A stretch of 64,000 bases of DNA from Nocardiopsis sp. N85 (GCF_028882275.1 NZ_JARBUT010000005.1:62001-126000), one strand, 5' to 3'. Shown: positions 39,492 to 49,142, counted from the first letter of the stretch. Numbers and translations: made by a program. The notes: generated by a model not told the origin, from the letters alone.

Positions 39492-40370
39492 TCAGGCGCG
39501 GGGGTGGGCGCGGCGGTAGACGTCTCTCAGGCGGTCGGCGGAGACGTGGGTGTAGATCTGGGTGCTGCGGGGGCTGGCGTGTCCCAGGAACTCCTGGACG
39601 CTGCGCAGGTCGGCGCCACCGTTGAGCAGGTGGGTGGCGGCGCTGTGGCGCAGGTCGTGCGGGGCGGCGTCCAGACCTGCGGCCCGCAGGTGGGCGTGCA
39701 CGTCCTCGCGGGCGCGGCGCACGTTCAGCCGGCCGCCACGGGCGCCCAGGAACAGGGCCGTGCCACTGGCCCGCACGGCCAGTGCGGGACGTCCGGTGGC
39801 GAGCCAGTCGTCGAGGGCGTCCAGGGCCGGGGCGCCGACCGGAACGGTGCGCTCCTTGTCGCCCTTGCCCAGGACCCGGATCGTGTCGCGGGCGCGGTCG
39901 ACGTCGGCCAGGTCCAGAGCGCACAGTTCGGCGACCCGGACACCCGTGGCGTAGAGCAGTTCCACCACCGCGCGCCGTCGGACGCCCACCGGGGTGTCGT
40001 CGACCGGTCGGGACAGCGCCGCCTCCGCTTGTGCTTCGTCGAGGACGGTGGGCAGGGTGCGCCGTTGGGTCGGGGCGGACAGGCGGGGCCCCGGGTCGGC
40101 GGCGAGCACCCCCTCGCGGTGCAGGTAACGGGTGAAGGCGCGCACGGCCGCCACCCGGCGGGCGATGGTCGAGCGTTCGGCGCCCTCGTCGCGGGTACGG
40201 GACAGCCAACCGCGCACCACCGGGACGTCCAGGTCGGCGACCTCCAGCCCCTGCTCCTCCAGGTGACCCAGGAGGGAGCGCAGGTCGGCGAGGTAGCCCC
40301 GCACGGTGTGCTGGGACCGGCCCAGTTCGCCCGACAGGTGGGCGGCGAAACCCTCCGAGGGGTTGTTCAT
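39492..40370 (-). CDS. xerC: Tyrosine recombinase XerC
   Basis: The protein has 292 residues and resolves chromosome dimers at dif with XerD. The SAM-like N-terminal core-binding domain spans about 1-90. Catalytic residues are R145 (TGVRVAEL), K172 (GKGDKERT), H238-xx-R241 (HDLRHS), H264 (LGHAS) and Y273 (QIYTHV). ATG 40370 overlaps the stop of the upstream Rid-family gene. Position between rpsB and dprA is the conserved actinobacterial one, which supports housekeeping XerC rather than a phage integrase. Confidence 0.93.
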   Translation of the reverse strand: MNNPSEGFAAHLSGELGRSQHTVRGYLADLRSLLGHLEEQGLEVADLDVPVVRGWLSRTRDEGAERSTIARRVAAVRAFTRYLHREGVLAADPGPRLSAPTQRRTLPTVLDEAQAEAALSRPVDDTPVGVRRRAVVELLYATGVRVAELCALDLADVDRARDTIRVLGKGDKERTVPVGAPALDALDDWLATGRPALAVRASGTALFLGARGGRLNVRRAREDVHAHLRAAGLDAAPHDLRHSAATHLLNGGADLRSVQEFLGHASPRSTQIYTHVSADRLRDVYRRAHPRA

Positions 40371-40723
40371 CGAACCTTGGGCAGGCAGGCGATCCCGTCG
40401 ATCTCCACCATGTAGGTGGGATCGATGAGACCGCTCACCTCCACCAGGGTCGAGGTGGGGAGGTGGCCGGCGGGCAGGGTGTCCACGAGCGCGCTCCGGA
40501 ACTCCTCCAGGTCGCTGATGTGCCGCAGATAGTAGGTCGCCTTCACCAGGTGGCTCAGGTCCGCGCCGTGCCGGGCGAGGATCTCCTCGATGTTGCGCAG
40601 GACCTGGCGGGTCTGGCCGCCGATGTCCCCGGCGACCTCTCCGTCCGGTCCCAGGGGGATCTGGCCCGAGATGAACAGGAGCGGGCCGTCGGCGATCAGG
40701 GCGTCACTGTAGGGCTTGGCCAT
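40367..40723 (-). CDS. Rid (YjgF/YER057c/UK114) family protein lacking the catalytic arginine
   Basis: The protein has 118 residues and the YjgF fold (LLFISGQIPLGPDGEVAGD, then NIEEILARHGADLSHLVKATYYL). RidA enzymes need an Arg in a PARxxVEV motif to deaminate enamine/imine intermediates. Here the motif reads PTSTLVEVSGL, with Ser at that place. It therefore belongs to a Rid subgroup of unknown reaction. ATG 40723 starts the gene, and its TGA overlaps the xerC ATG by four bases. Confidence 0.88.
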   Translation of the reverse strand: MAKPYSDALIADGPLLFISGQIPLGPDGEVAGDIGGQTRQVLRNIEEILARHGADLSHLVKATYYLRHISDLEEFRSALVDTLPAGHLPTSTLVEVSGLIDPTYMVEIDGIACLPKVR

Positions 40724-41142
40724 GTCCGCACGGTATCAGCGCTCCCACCTCGGGAGGACGCACCGAACCACACCTCGATCGGGTTCGGCCCCGACGACGA
40801 CACCCCGACCGGCAAGGGCCCGGGAGATCGCCCCGGAGGCCGCCACGGACCGGGCCGGGAGGAACGGATGGCGCCCTCGCGCGTGGTCGGCGGATTCCGG
40901 GACACCCTCTCGTGGCCGCGCCTGCTGGAAGGGGGTCGGCGGCCCGTGGGCCGCCGCCGAGGCCGTGCGTCCCCGGTTCGAGTCCGCCCGCGACGTGAGG
41001 CGGGCGGCCGGAACCCTGTTCGCTCGTCCCGGCACCGCGCGCGACCGCCTCCCGAGGTTCACGGAGGTCACCCGGATCGATCCGCGCACACCCCCGGCTG
41101 GGTGGACGCCTGACAGCCTGCCGCGCCCGGTCGGGTGCGTCG
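40724..41142. other. Intergenic region downstream of dprA
   Basis: No gene is supported. A hairpin with arms CGGCGGCCC and GGGCCGCCG at 40937-40956 might end dprA transcription. A T-arm-like GGTTCGAGTCC at 40977-40987 is not part of a tRNA. Confidence 0.35.
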
Positions 41143-42294
41143 TCAACGGGGCAGCCTCCATCCGGTGGGGCAGCGCTCCACCAGCCCGGCGGCGGCCAAC
41201 AGTCCCAGTGACCGCATCGTGGGTTCAAGGCCCTGTCCGCAGGCCTGGGCGATGACCGCCGGACCGCTGCCGTTCCGGGAGACCGCGTCCAGTACCCGGG
41301 CGCTCTCGGGGGTCAGTTCGGTGACGACCCTGACCGGCCCGGGCGGGACGTCGCCGAGGGGGCCGATCTGGGCCAGTACGTCGTCGGCGTTGGTGACGCA
41401 GCCCGCCTGCCAGTCGCGCAGTAACAGGTGGCATCCCACCGACATCGCCGAGGTGACCGGGCCGGGGACGGCCATGAGGACCCGGTGCAGGTCGACGGCG
41501 TGCGAGGCCGTGTTGAGCGCCCCGCTGCGCCGCCCCGCCTCCACCACCACCGTGCCGGGGGTGAGCGCCGCGATGAGTCGGTTGCGGATCAGGAAGTCCT
41601 TGGCCCGGGGCACCGCGCCGACGGGTCGTTCGCTCACCAGGACCCCGGTGCGGGCGATGTCGGCGAACATCCCGGCGTGCCCGCGGGGGTAGTCCACGTC
41701 CAGTCCGCAGGCGAGCACGACCACGGTGGAGCCCGCCGCGTGGGCGGCCCGGTGCGCGGCGCCGTCGATGCCGTAGGCGCCGCCGGAGACCACGACGACG
41801 GAGCGCTCGGCCAGGTCGTAGGCGAGTTCGGCGGCGATGTGCTCGCCGTAGGCGGTGGCCGACCGGGCGCCGACGATGGCCACCGAGCGCAGGCACAGGT
41901 TGCGCAGATCCCCGCCGCCGCGCACCCACAGCCCGTGGGAGCGGCGTCCGCCGGGCGCCTGGAGTTCGTTCAGCCGCCCGGGCCATTCGGGGTCCGTGGG
42001 GGCCACGAACCTGATCCCGGCGGCGGCCGACGCCGCCATCAACGCGTCGACGTCCACCCGTGCCGCCGCCGTGTGCCAGCGCCGCCAGTGGGCCGCCGAT
42101 CGTTCCGGGTCGATTATCCGAGGCCCGTCGCCCGGGGCCTCGTCGACCGTCGGCGGCGGAGCCCCCGCCACCAGTTCCGCCCACACCCGGGCCGCCCCGT
42201 GTTCGGCGAGCATCATCCCCAGCCACGGGTCCCCCGGCGGCACCACCGTCGTCAACCCGGCCAACGCCCGCACGTCCGTCCGGTCCTCACCCAT
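41143..42294 (-). CDS. dprA: DNA processing protein DprA
   Basis: The protein has 383 residues. An N-terminal SAM/HhH-like part is followed by the Rossmann DprA core with VAIVGARSATAYG, VVSGGAYGIDGAAHRAA and VVVLACGLDVDYPRGH. A C-terminal winged-helix (DML1-like) domain comes last. It loads RecA on incoming single-stranded DNA; in actinobacteria without visible competence its role is open. ATG 42294 is chosen. It follows comM, with a gap of 414 bases instead of the usual tight spacing. Confidence 0.93.
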   Translation of the reverse strand: MGEDRTDVRALAGLTTVVPPGDPWLGMMLAEHGAARVWAELVAGAPPPTVDEAPGDGPRIIDPERSAAHWRRWHTAAARVDVDALMAASAAAGIRFVAPTDPEWPGRLNELQAPGGRRSHGLWVRGGGDLRNLCLRSVAIVGARSATAYGEHIAAELAYDLAERSVVVVSGGAYGIDGAAHRAAHAAGSTVVVLACGLDVDYPRGHAGMFADIARTGVLVSERPVGAVPRAKDFLIRNRLIAALTPGTVVVEAGRRSGALNTASHAVDLHRVLMAVPGPVTSAMSVGCHLLLRDWQAGCVTNADDVLAQIGPLGDVPPGPVRVVTELTPESARVLDAVSRNGSGPAVIAQACGQGLEPTMRSLGLLAAAGLVERCPTGWRLPR

Positions 42295-42708
42295 CGTCGA
42301 CCTCCGTCAACCCGACGTCCACCCGCGCACCGCACCGACGACACGCCCTGTCCGCGAAGCGCACCGGGCCGGTGGGGCCGTGGCCCCCGGCATGGCGCGC
42401 GCCCGTTCGTCCCCTCGACCCCACCCGGTACCGGGGCGACCATCCGCGGTCCGGTGGAGTTGGAACGCCCCGCCCCTTCGACACCACCCGGCGGTGCGCA
42501 CCGGTGACCCACCGCCCGTCCGTTCGCGTCGGCGGCGCGGCCCGGACGGTGCCCGCGATGACCGACCGGAGCCCGGCTGCCTGTGTCCCACCGCGCCGCA
42601 GAGCGGCCCGTCCGCGCCTGCGACGCGCGCGCTGTCGGGCCGCCCCGATCCTCGGGCACCGACATCGGTGTCCGCGAACAGGGACGGACGCGGGGACGGG
42701 CACCCGGG
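42295..42708. other. Gap between comM and dprA
   Basis: No confident gene. On the minus strand, a frame that ends inside the dprA start reads RFADRACRRCGARVDVG with a CxxC pair and good codon bias over its last 40 codons. It has no clear start and may be a gene remnant. Confidence 0.3.
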
Positions 42709-44238
42709 TCACCAGGCGCGACCGGACCACAGGGCGAAGGCATAGGCCACCTCCTCCTCTCCGGGGCGGTCGCGGTCGGCCAGGTCGGCCAGGGTCCAGG
42801 CGATCCGCAGGGTGCGGTCGACCCCCCGGGCACTGATCCGGCCCTGGTCCATGGCCAGACCCAGGATCCGCAACGCGCCCCGCTCCACCGGGAAGTCCCG
42901 GCGCAGGTGGGCACCGGGCACCTGGGAGTTGGTGCTCCACGGTGTCCCGGCGAGGCGACGGGCGGCACGTTCCCTGGCCGCCAGCACCCGGGCGGCCACC
43001 ACCGCCGAGGACTCGGCGAAGGCGCGGTCGGCGAGCAGCTCCGCCCGGCCCACCTGGGGCAGTTCGACCTTGAGGTCGACGCGGTCCAACAGCGGACCGG
43101 AGATCCGTGAGAAGTAGCGTCGCCGTTCGCCCGCCGGACACTCGCAGAGCGTGCCCGGCTTGGCGCACGGACAGGGGTTGGCCGCCAGCACCAGCTGGAA
43201 TCGGGCCGGAAAGGTGACCGTGGAGGAGGCGCGGGCCAGCACCACCTCGCCGCGTTCGAGGGGTTCGCGCAGGGAGTCCAGGACGCCCCGCCCGAACTGG
43301 GGCGCCTCGTCCACGAACAGCACCCCTTGGTGTGCCTTGGACACCCACCCCGGTACCGGGTGCCCGCTGCCGCCGCCGATGATCGCCGAACGGGTGGACG
43401 TGTGGTGGGGCGCCGCGAACGGGGGCATCGTCACCAGGGGTGCGCCTTCCGGCAGCAGGCCGGCCACCGAGTGGATGGCGGTGGCCTCCAACGCCGCCGT
43501 GGGCTCCAGACGGGGCAGGACCGTGGGGAGCCGTTCGGCCAGCAGGCTCTTCCCGGTCCCCGGGGGCCCGAGCATCATGAGGTTGTGACCGCCCGCGGCG
43601 GCGATCTCCACCGCCCGGCGGGCCACCGGCTGCCCCAGCACATCGGCCAGGTCGGGTTCCGCGACGGCGGGCCGGCGCGGTCGGGGCGCCACCGGGTCCG
43701 GTGCGCGGGTCTGCGGCGGGATCCCCTCGCGCGCCCAGGAGCACAGGTCCTCCAGGGAGTCCACCGCGATGACCTCGATGTCGGGGACCAGTGAGGCCTC
43801 GGCGGCGTTGCCCCGGGCGACGACGAACCGGTCGTGGCCGCGTTCGCGCGCGGCGATCACCGCCGGCAGCACCCCGCGCACCGGGCGGGCCCGCCCGTCC
43901 AGCCCGAGTTCGGCGATGAGGACGGAACCCGCCAGGGGGTCCGGTGGGATGGAGCCCTCGGCGGCGAGGACGGCGGCGGCGATGGCCAGGTCGAAGAGGC
44001 TGCCCGACTTGGGCAGGCTGGCCGGGGACAGGCTGATGGTGATCTGCCCGCTGGGCCACGCCTCGCCGCTGTTGGCCAGCGCGGCCCGGATGCGGTCCCG
44101 GGCCTCGCGCAGCGCCGCGTCGGGCAGGCCCACCAGGGTGACGCCGGGATCGCCCCCGCCCAGGTGCACCTCGATCTCGACGATGTGCCCCTCGACCCCG
44201 AGCAACGCGACGCAGTGCGTACGGGAGAGCGTGATCAC
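42709..44238 (-). CDS. comM: ComM/YifB family Mg-chelatase-like AAA+ ATPase
   Basis: The protein has 509 residues. The N-terminal Lon-like/ChlI domain (about 1-170) is followed by an AAA+ module with Walker A GPPGTGKS (224-231), Walker B GVLFVDEAPQF and a C-terminal Mg_chelatase_C helix bundle. In naturally competent bacteria ComM is a branch-migration helicase. GTG 44238 has GGAGG five bases upstream; the longer in-frame extension to 44607 is low-complexity. It is part of the yraN-comM-dprA order. Confidence 0.93.
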   Translation of the reverse strand: MITLSRTHCVALLGVEGHIVEIEVHLGGGDPGVTLVGLPDAALREARDRIRAALANSGEAWPSGQITISLSPASLPKSGSLFDLAIAAAVLAAEGSIPPDPLAGSVLIAELGLDGRARPVRGVLPAVIAARERGHDRFVVARGNAAEASLVPDIEVIAVDSLEDLCSWAREGIPPQTRAPDPVAPRPRRPAVAEPDLADVLGQPVARRAVEIAAAGGHNLMMLGPPGTGKSLLAERLPTVLPRLEPTAALEATAIHSVAGLLPEGAPLVTMPPFAAPHHTSTRSAIIGGGSGHPVPGWVSKAHQGVLFVDEAPQFGRGVLDSLREPLERGEVVLARASSTVTFPARFQLVLAANPCPCAKPGTLCECPAGERRRYFSRISGPLLDRVDLKVELPQVGRAELLADRAFAESSAVVAARVLAARERAARRLAGTPWSTNSQVPGAHLRRDFPVERGALRILGLAMDQGRISARGVDRTLRIAWTLADLADRDRPGEEEVAYAFALWSGRAW

Positions 44239-44572
44239 GGCGTCCTCCGTTCGCGGAGGAGTCCGTCGCGCCGGGGCGCTCGCACGGACGTCGATACCGC
44301 GCCCGGTGCGGAAGGGGCGGGACGGTGAAGGTCCGCGCCACCGCGCCCGCAGGCCCGCGAAGGCGACAGCGGAAGAGGCGTGCGACGCGCCACCGGCACC
44401 GGACAGGACGAGGGACGGTCGGGACCGTGCGGGGGCGCGTTGTCCCCGCGCCCGCCGATGCGCGAAGGCGGCGTGGGCCGTGCCGTCGGCGTGGGGGCGG
44501 GGGGAAGGGTGAGGGCGGGCGGGGTGTCCCGGTGTGCGGTGGCGGCCGTGTGACGGCCAGGGGGGTGCAGGG
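44239..44572. other. Gap between yraN and comM
   Basis: GC-rich, low-complexity sequence with open frames but no codon bias or motif. No promoter is apparent. Confidence 0.35.
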
Positions 44573-44938
44573 TCATGCCATCCCCCGCTCGTGGGAGATG
44601 AACACACGTCCGTCGGTGATGAGCACGCCCAGGCCGTCGATGCGCAGAGGGTGGCACCGCACGCGGCGGGCCCGGGCCCAGGCGCGGCCGAGGCTGCGCA
44701 GCCGTTGGCGTTTGCGTCGCCCGATGGCCTCTACCGGGTGGCCGTAGCCGAGCCGGGTCCGGGTCTTGACCTCGGCGACGACCAGGACCGGCCCGTCCCG
44801 GGCCACGATGTCGATCTCCCCGGCGGGGGACCGCCAGTTGCGGTCCACCACGCGTATCCCGGAGCGTTCCAGGAACACGGCGGCCATCTCTTCGCCGAGG
44901 CCGCCCAGTTCCCTGCGATACGCGGCGTGCGCATCCAT
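44573..44938 (-). CDS. yraN: UPF0102 family protein YraN
   Basis: The protein has 121 residues. It is a restriction-endonuclease-like fold with GEIDIVARDGPVLVVAEVKTR, the putative nuclease motif (E-x8-VxEVKxR). ATG 44938 has GGAGG eight bases upstream; the frame is open to GTG 44947. Its function is unproven. It sits in the conserved DUF2469-yraN-comM-dprA series. Confidence 0.9.
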   Translation of the reverse strand: MDAHAAYRRELGGLGEEMAAVFLERSGIRVVDRNWRSPAGEIDIVARDGPVLVVAEVKTRTRLGYGHPVEAIGRRKRQRLRSLGRAWARARRVRCHPLRIDGLGVLITDGRVFISHERGMA

Positions 44939-45017
44939 GTCGACCACCTCCCGTTACCACGGTCGGTGATCGGGCGCTCCCCCGCCAGGGGCGATCTTTT
45001 TCTGTGGATAACCGGGG

Positions 45018-45341
45018 TCAGTCCCGGCCCTCCGCAGGGGGCAGTTCGAGGTCGGCCTTGGTGATCTCCTCGACGTTGACGTCCTTGAACGTCACAACCC
45101 GGACATTACGGACGAACCTGGCTGGGCGGTACATGTCCCACACCCAGGCGTCCTCCATCACGACCTCGAAGTACATCTCCCCGTTCTCGGTGGAACGCGG
45201 TTGCAGATCGACGTGGTTGGTCAGGTAGAACCGCCGCTCGGTCTCCACGACGTAGCCGAACAGCCCCACGACGTCCCGGTACTCGCGATAGAGCTGTAGC
45301 TCCATCTCGGCCTCGTACTTCTCCAGGTCCTCAGAACTCAT
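45018..45341 (-). CDS. DUF2469 family protein
   Basis: This 107-residue protein starts MSSEDLEKYEAEMELQLYREYRDVV, the typical N-terminus of this actinobacterial family. Another conserved stretch is RFYLTNHVDLQPRSTENGEMYFEV. The function is unknown. Its usual upstream neighbour rnhB is absent here; lepB ends 204 bases away. No strong Shine-Dalgarno is visible before ATG 45341. Confidence 0.9.
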   Translation of the reverse strand: MSSEDLEKYEAEMELQLYREYRDVVGLFGYVVETERRFYLTNHVDLQPRSTENGEMYFEVVMEDAWVWDMYRPARFVRNVRVVTFKDVNVEEITKADLELPPAEGRD

Positions 45342-45544
45342 CCACGCGCTCGCTTTCGTCAGCACTCTCCGGGCGGGGTCGTCCGGTGCCTCCTGTCATC
45401 TGTACGGCGTCGGCCTCCACTGTCGTTCCCAACGGGGGGAGACCCGGGGACGTTCCGCGCAAGACCTGAGATCCATCATGCGTCACGGAACGGACTTTCG
45501 TGCCCGGACGAGAGGATTTCCTCATCCGGATGCCCGCGAAGGGC

Positions 45545-46402
45545 TCAGGCGTCGTCGTTCAAGCGTACGAACGTCTCCGGAGCCCCGAGTCCGCCGGCCT
45601 GGTCGAAAGGCCAGATGATCACGAAGGCCCGACCCACCACGTGGTCGATCGGTACCGCGCCGCCCCCGGGGTTGCCCTGGTTGCGCCGGGAGTCCGCCGA
45701 GATAGCCCGGTGGTCGCCCATCACCCATACGTGCCCGTCGGGGACCGTGACCGGCCCGAACTCCTCGTGCGTGGCCAGGCTGCCCGGATAGAGGTAGTCC
45801 TCCTCGTCCAGGGGGACCCCGTTGACCGTGACCCGCTGCTCGTCACAGCACTCCACGACGTCGCCCGGCAGCCCGATGACCCGCTTGATGTACTCCTTGC
45901 CGGTGGGGGCCGCGCCCATCTGCTGCTGCACCCAGGTGAAGCCGCGCGAGAGCGGGTTGGTCGGCTCGGGGACCACCACGGTGTTCGGGTCGTCCCACGA
46001 CCCGTCCCCGTTGAAGACCACGACCTCACCGTGACGGATGTCCCTGATCTCGTAGACGACCTTGTTGACGAGCACGCGGTCACCGACGAGCAGGGTGTTC
46101 TCCATCGACCCGGAGGGAATGTAGAAGGCCTGCATCACCCAGGTCCTGATCACGAACGCCAGTACCACGGCGATCACGATGAGGATGGGCAGTTCCTTCC
46201 AGAACGACCCCTGCTTGTCCTTGCTCATCTCCGGATCCGCCATCTCCTCCGCCTCGCCGTCCGCTTCTTCGGAGACAGCACTGGCTCCCGAGTCGTCGGA
46301 GACTCGGGAGCCAGTGGTGGAGCCGTGCTCCTCCGGGCCGGGCCGGGCGGAATCCTCGTCCTGAACCCCGTCCGCACCGGGGTCCCTGTCGTCTTTGTTC
46401 AT
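45545..46402 (-). CDS. lepB: Type I signal peptidase
   Basis: The protein has 285 residues. An acidic cytoplasmic N-terminus of about 68 residues precedes one membrane helix (70-88). The catalytic Ser99 is in YIPSGSMENTL and Lys173 in EYIKRVIGLPGD. Box E is GHVWVMGDHRAISADSR. It cleaves Sec and Tat signal peptides at the outer membrane face. ATG 46402 is chosen; TATAAG about ten bases upstream could drive a leaderless transcript. It lies 61 bases after rplS. Confidence 0.95.
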   Translation of the reverse strand: MNKDDRDPGADGVQDEDSARPGPEEHGSTTGSRVSDDSGASAVSEEADGEAEEMADPEMSKDKQGSFWKELPILIVIAVVLAFVIRTWVMQAFYIPSGSMENTLLVGDRVLVNKVVYEIRDIRHGEVVVFNGDGSWDDPNTVVVPEPTNPLSRGFTWVQQQMGAAPTGKEYIKRVIGLPGDVVECCDEQRVTVNGVPLDEEDYLYPGSLATHEEFGPVTVPDGHVWVMGDHRAISADSRRNQGNPGGGAVPIDHVVGRAFVIIWPFDQAGGLGAPETFVRLNDDA

Positions 46403-46463
46403 CGTGCCGAAGCTTATACCGCGCGGGAAACCGCCGGTATGACTTCGGAGAGGAAGCGAACGA

Positions 46464-46823
46464 CTACCGGGAGATGGGCTCGCGGCGCTCGCGGATGCGG
46501 GCGGCCTTGCCGCGCAGATCGCGCAGGTAGTACAGCTTGGCGCGACGCACGCGGCCACGGGCGGCGACCTCGTACTTGTCGATCGCCGGGGTGTGGATCG
46601 GGAAGGTCCGCTCCACGCCGACGCCGTAGCTCACCTTGCGGATGGTGAAGGTCTCCCGGTTGCCGGAGCCCTGTCGACGGATGACAACGCCCTTGAAGAC
46701 CTGGACACGGGTACGGGTGCCCTCGGTCACGCGAACGTGAACGTTGAGGGTGTCACCGGGGCGGAACTCCGGGACGTCGGAACGCAGCTGGGCCTTCTCC
46801 AGCTCCTGAATGGCGGTGTGCAT
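46464..46823 (-). CDS. rplS: 50S ribosomal protein bL19
   Basis: The protein has 119 residues and the L19 signature [16 protein letters not shown], then [24 protein letters not shown] 46823 ([12 protein letters not shown]) has AGG nine bases upstream and gives the normal length; upstream starts at 46838 and 46841 would encode the Shine-Dalgarno itself. It sits between trmD and lepB as usual. Confidence 0.96.
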   Translation of the reverse strand: MHTAIQELEKAQLRSDVPEFRPGDTLNVHVRVTEGTRTRVQVFKGVVIRRQGSGNRETFTIRKVSYGVGVERTFPIHTPAIDKYEVAARGRVRRAKLYYLRDLRGKAARIRERREPISR

Positions 46824-47038
46824 CTCGCGAATCCTCATCAATAGCGCGCCGCGACCGGCCCCGCACCGAAAGGAGCGGGGACGCGCGGGCGATGGCCCTG
46901 ATACGGGTCTGACTGTCGAACCGCCCGGGTGACCGACACAGAGGCCGACGTCGTGCCGCCGGCATGCGGATGCCTAGGGGTCACCAGGGGGGAACCCACC
47001 CAGTCTGCCACATCCCCGGCGGCGGGCCGAACCATCGC

Positions 47039-47803
47039 TCAGCCGGCCCCGTCATGGTCCTTCTCCGCCAGGACCTCCCGGTCCCGTCGGTCCAGACCCT
47101 CCTCCGGCATGGCGGCCACCAGGTCGGGGCGGTTGCGCGCGGTCTTGCGCAGCGCCTGGTCGCGCCGCCACCGGTCGACCGCCCCGTGGTTGCCCGACAG
47201 CAGGATCGGCGGCACCTCGTGGCCGCGCCAGGTGGCGGGCTTGGTGTACACGGGCCCCTCCACCAGGTTCTCCATGCCACCGGAGGCGAAGGAGTCCTGC
47301 ACCGCCGACTCCTTGTTGCCGAGCACGCCGGGGAGCAGGCGGGTGATCGCCTCCACCATGACCAGCGTCGCCGACTCACCGCCGTTGAGGACGTAGTCGC
47401 CGATGCTGATCTCCTCGACCGGTATCCGCGCGGCGGCGTCCTGTGCGACCCGGGAGTCGATGCCCTCGTAGCGACCGCACCCGAACACCAGGTGCCCCTC
47501 CCCCGCCAGCCGTTCGGCGTCGGCCTGCCGGAAGGGGCGGCCGCTGGGGGTCGGAAGGATGAGCCGTGCGGGTGCGTCGCCGATCACGGAGTCCAGTGCC
47601 TCGCCCCACGGTTCGGGCTTCATCACCATGCCGGGGCCCCCTCCGTAAGGGGTGTCGTCCACGGTGTTGTGCCGGTCGTGGGTCCACGACCGCAGGTCGT
47701 GGACGTGCACGTCGAGCAGTCCGGAGGTACGCGCCCTGCCGATGAGGGACAGGTCCAGGGGAGCGAAGTAGTCGGGGAAGATGCTGATGATGTCGATGCG
47801 CAC
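47039..47803 (-). CDS. trmD: tRNA (guanine-N1)-methyltransferase
   Basis: The protein has 254 residues. It methylates G37 of tRNAs and prevents frameshifting. It is a SPOUT knot enzyme, with [22 protein letters not shown] and the knot region [13 protein letters not shown], then [15 protein letters not shown] 47803 has AAGG at a spacing of seven and starts 11 bases after the rimM stop. Order rpsP-khpA-rimM-trmD-rplS is canonical. Confidence 0.97.
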   Translation of the reverse strand: MRIDIISIFPDYFAPLDLSLIGRARTSGLLDVHVHDLRSWTHDRHNTVDDTPYGGGPGMVMKPEPWGEALDSVIGDAPARLILPTPSGRPFRQADAERLAGEGHLVFGCGRYEGIDSRVAQDAAARIPVEEISIGDYVLNGGESATLVMVEAITRLLPGVLGNKESAVQDSFASGGMENLVEGPVYTKPATWRGHEVPPILLSGNHGAVDRWRRDQALRKTARNRPDLVAAMPEEGLDRRDREVLAEKDHDGAG

Positions 47804-47813
47804 GGTGCGCCCT

Positions 47814-48326
47814 TCAGTCGGCGAGGTCGAGCAGCCCCGGGGGCGGGTCCAGGACGATCCGGCCGCCGGGCACGTCCACCTCGGGGACCAACTCGGCGAC
47901 GAACGGGACGAGCACCTCGCGGCCACCGGACCCGGACACCACCAGCAGGTCCTGCGCGTGGTGCAGCACGTCGTCCACGGTGCCGATCTCCTCGCCGCCG
48001 GTGGTGACGGCGGTCAGGCCGATGAGCTCGTGGTCGTGGAACTCGTCCGGGTCGTCGGTGGGCGCGATGTGCTCGGAGTCGACGAGAAGGCTGATGCCGC
48101 GCAACCCCTCGGCGGCGTCGCGGTCACCGACGCCCTTGAACCGCACCAGCAGACGACCGCTGTGCACGCGCACGGCCGCGATGGTCAACGGCGCGCCACC
48201 GGGACGGTCGGTCTCCAGGGCGGAGCCGACGACGAATCTCTCTTCGGGGGTGTCGGTGCGCACGTCGACCGCGACGTCACCGCGAACACCGTGGGCACGG
48301 CCGATCCTGCCGACCACCAAACGCAT
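47814..48326 (-). CDS. rimM: 16S rRNA processing protein RimM
   Basis: The protein has 170 residues. The N-terminal RimM domain starts [20 protein letters not shown]. The C-terminal PRC barrel holds [16 protein letters not shown] and [12 protein letters not shown]. It assists 30S head maturation with uS19. ATG 48326 has GGAG at five bases. The upstream frame to 48407 crosses a hairpin and is rejected. Confidence 0.95.
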   Translation of the reverse strand: MRLVVGRIGRAHGVRGDVAVDVRTDTPEERFVVGSALETDRPGGAPLTIAAVRVHSGRLLVRFKGVGDRDAAEGLRGISLLVDSEHIAPTDDPDEFHDHELIGLTAVTTGGEEIGTVDDVLHHAQDLLVVSGSGGREVLVPFVAELVPEVDVPGGRIVLDPPPGLLDLAD

Positions 48327-48413
48327 GGGAACTCCGTCCTTGCCTCCCGCCCTCTTCCCAGGGGTGCGGGGAAAAACCATGCCCGGGACCGTGATGGCCC
48401 CGGGCACGACTGC

Positions 48414-48445
48414 GGGGGTGCCGACCGGCTACGGTCGGCACCCCC
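48414..48445 (-). terminator. Hairpin between khpA and rimM
   Basis: GGGGGTGCCGACCG and CGGTCGGCACCCCC form a perfect 14-bp stem with loop GCTA, ten bases after the khpA stop. A second hairpin (GCCCGGG/CCCGGGC, 48381-48405) follows. It probably attenuates rimM-trmD relative to rpsP. Confidence 0.7.
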
Positions 48446-48454
48446 GGAGGCGCA

Positions 48455-48697
48455 TCAGCGTACTTCGTTCAGGTCCAGCAGATCCACGCGGACGTAGCGG
48501 CCGCCGGCCAGCGAACCGATGACGGTGCGCAGGGCCTTGGCGGTACGTCCGTTACGGCCGATCACCTTGCCGAGGTCGTCGGGGTGCACCCGGACCTCCA
48601 GGACTTTGCCCTTGCGGAGTCTCTTGACCCGCACCTGGACATCGTCGGCGTTCGCAACGATCCCCTTCACGAGGTGCTCAAGCGCCTCTTCCAGCAC
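48455..48697 (-). CDS. khpA: KH-domain RNA-binding protein KhpA
   Basis: This 80-residue single KH domain has the RNA-binding GxxG loop as GRNG (47-50) in LGKVIGRNGRTAKALR. It binds RNA, often with KhpB. GTG 48697 is one base from the rpsP stop, so translation is coupled. This position between rpsP and rimM is conserved. Confidence 0.95.
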   Translation of the reverse strand: MLEEALEHLVKGIVANADDVQVRVKRLRKGKVLEVRVHPDDLGKVIGRNGRTAKALRTVIGSLAGGRYVRVDLLDLNEVR

Positions 48698-48698
48698 G

Positions 48699-49142
48699 TC
48701 AGGCCTCGCCCTCGGACTTCTCGGCCTCAGCGGTCTCGGCGGCGGGCTTCTCCGCCTTCTTCTTGGGAGCGGCGGTCTTCTTCTCGGCGCCCGGGAGCAC
48801 GAGCTCCTTCAGAGCGGCCTGGAAGGCGGCCTCCTTGGCCTCCGGGTCCTTCGGCTCGGCGACCTGAAGCGGGGCCGGCGCGGCCAGACCCTTGAACTTC
48901 TGCCAGTCGCCGGTCTTGCGGAGGAGGACCTTGACCGCGTCGGAGGGCTGGGCGCCCACGCCGAGCCAGTACTGGACCCGCTCGGAGTCCACCTGGATCA
49001 GGCTCGGGTGCTCCTTGGGGTGGTACTTGCCGATCTCCTCGATCGCCTTGCCGTCACGCTTGGTGCGGGAGTCGGCGACGACGATGCGGTACTGGGGCGT
49101 ACGGATCTTGCCCATACGCTTGAGCTTCAGTTTGACAGCCAC
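48699..49142 (-). CDS. rpsP: 30S ribosomal protein bS16
   Basis: The protein has 147 residues. The S16 core (1-85) begins [22 protein letters not shown]-terminal Ala/Lys/Glu-rich tail of about 60 residues follows, absent in E. coli S16 (82 residues). GTG 49142 matches the family start. It is the first gene of the rpsP-khpA-rimM-trmD-rplS series. Confidence 0.96.
   Translation of the reverse strand: MAVKLKLKRMGKIRTPQYRIVVADSRTKRDGKAIEEIGKYHPKEHPSLIQVDSERVQYWLGVGAQPSDAVKVLLRKTGDWQKFKGLAAPAPLQVAEPKDPEAKEAAFQAALKELVLPGAEKKTAAPKKKAEKPAAETAEAEKSEGEA

Noticed and set aside
40971..40990. GGTTCGAGTCC resembling a tRNA T-arm
   Set aside because: The flanking bases do not pair as a T-stem, and no acceptor, D or anticodon arm is present.
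42287..44341. 684-codon frame overlapping comM
   Set aside because: It is out of frame with the ComM motifs and has Arg/Gly/Pro shadow composition. Only its last 40 codons, beyond comM, show any coding signal.
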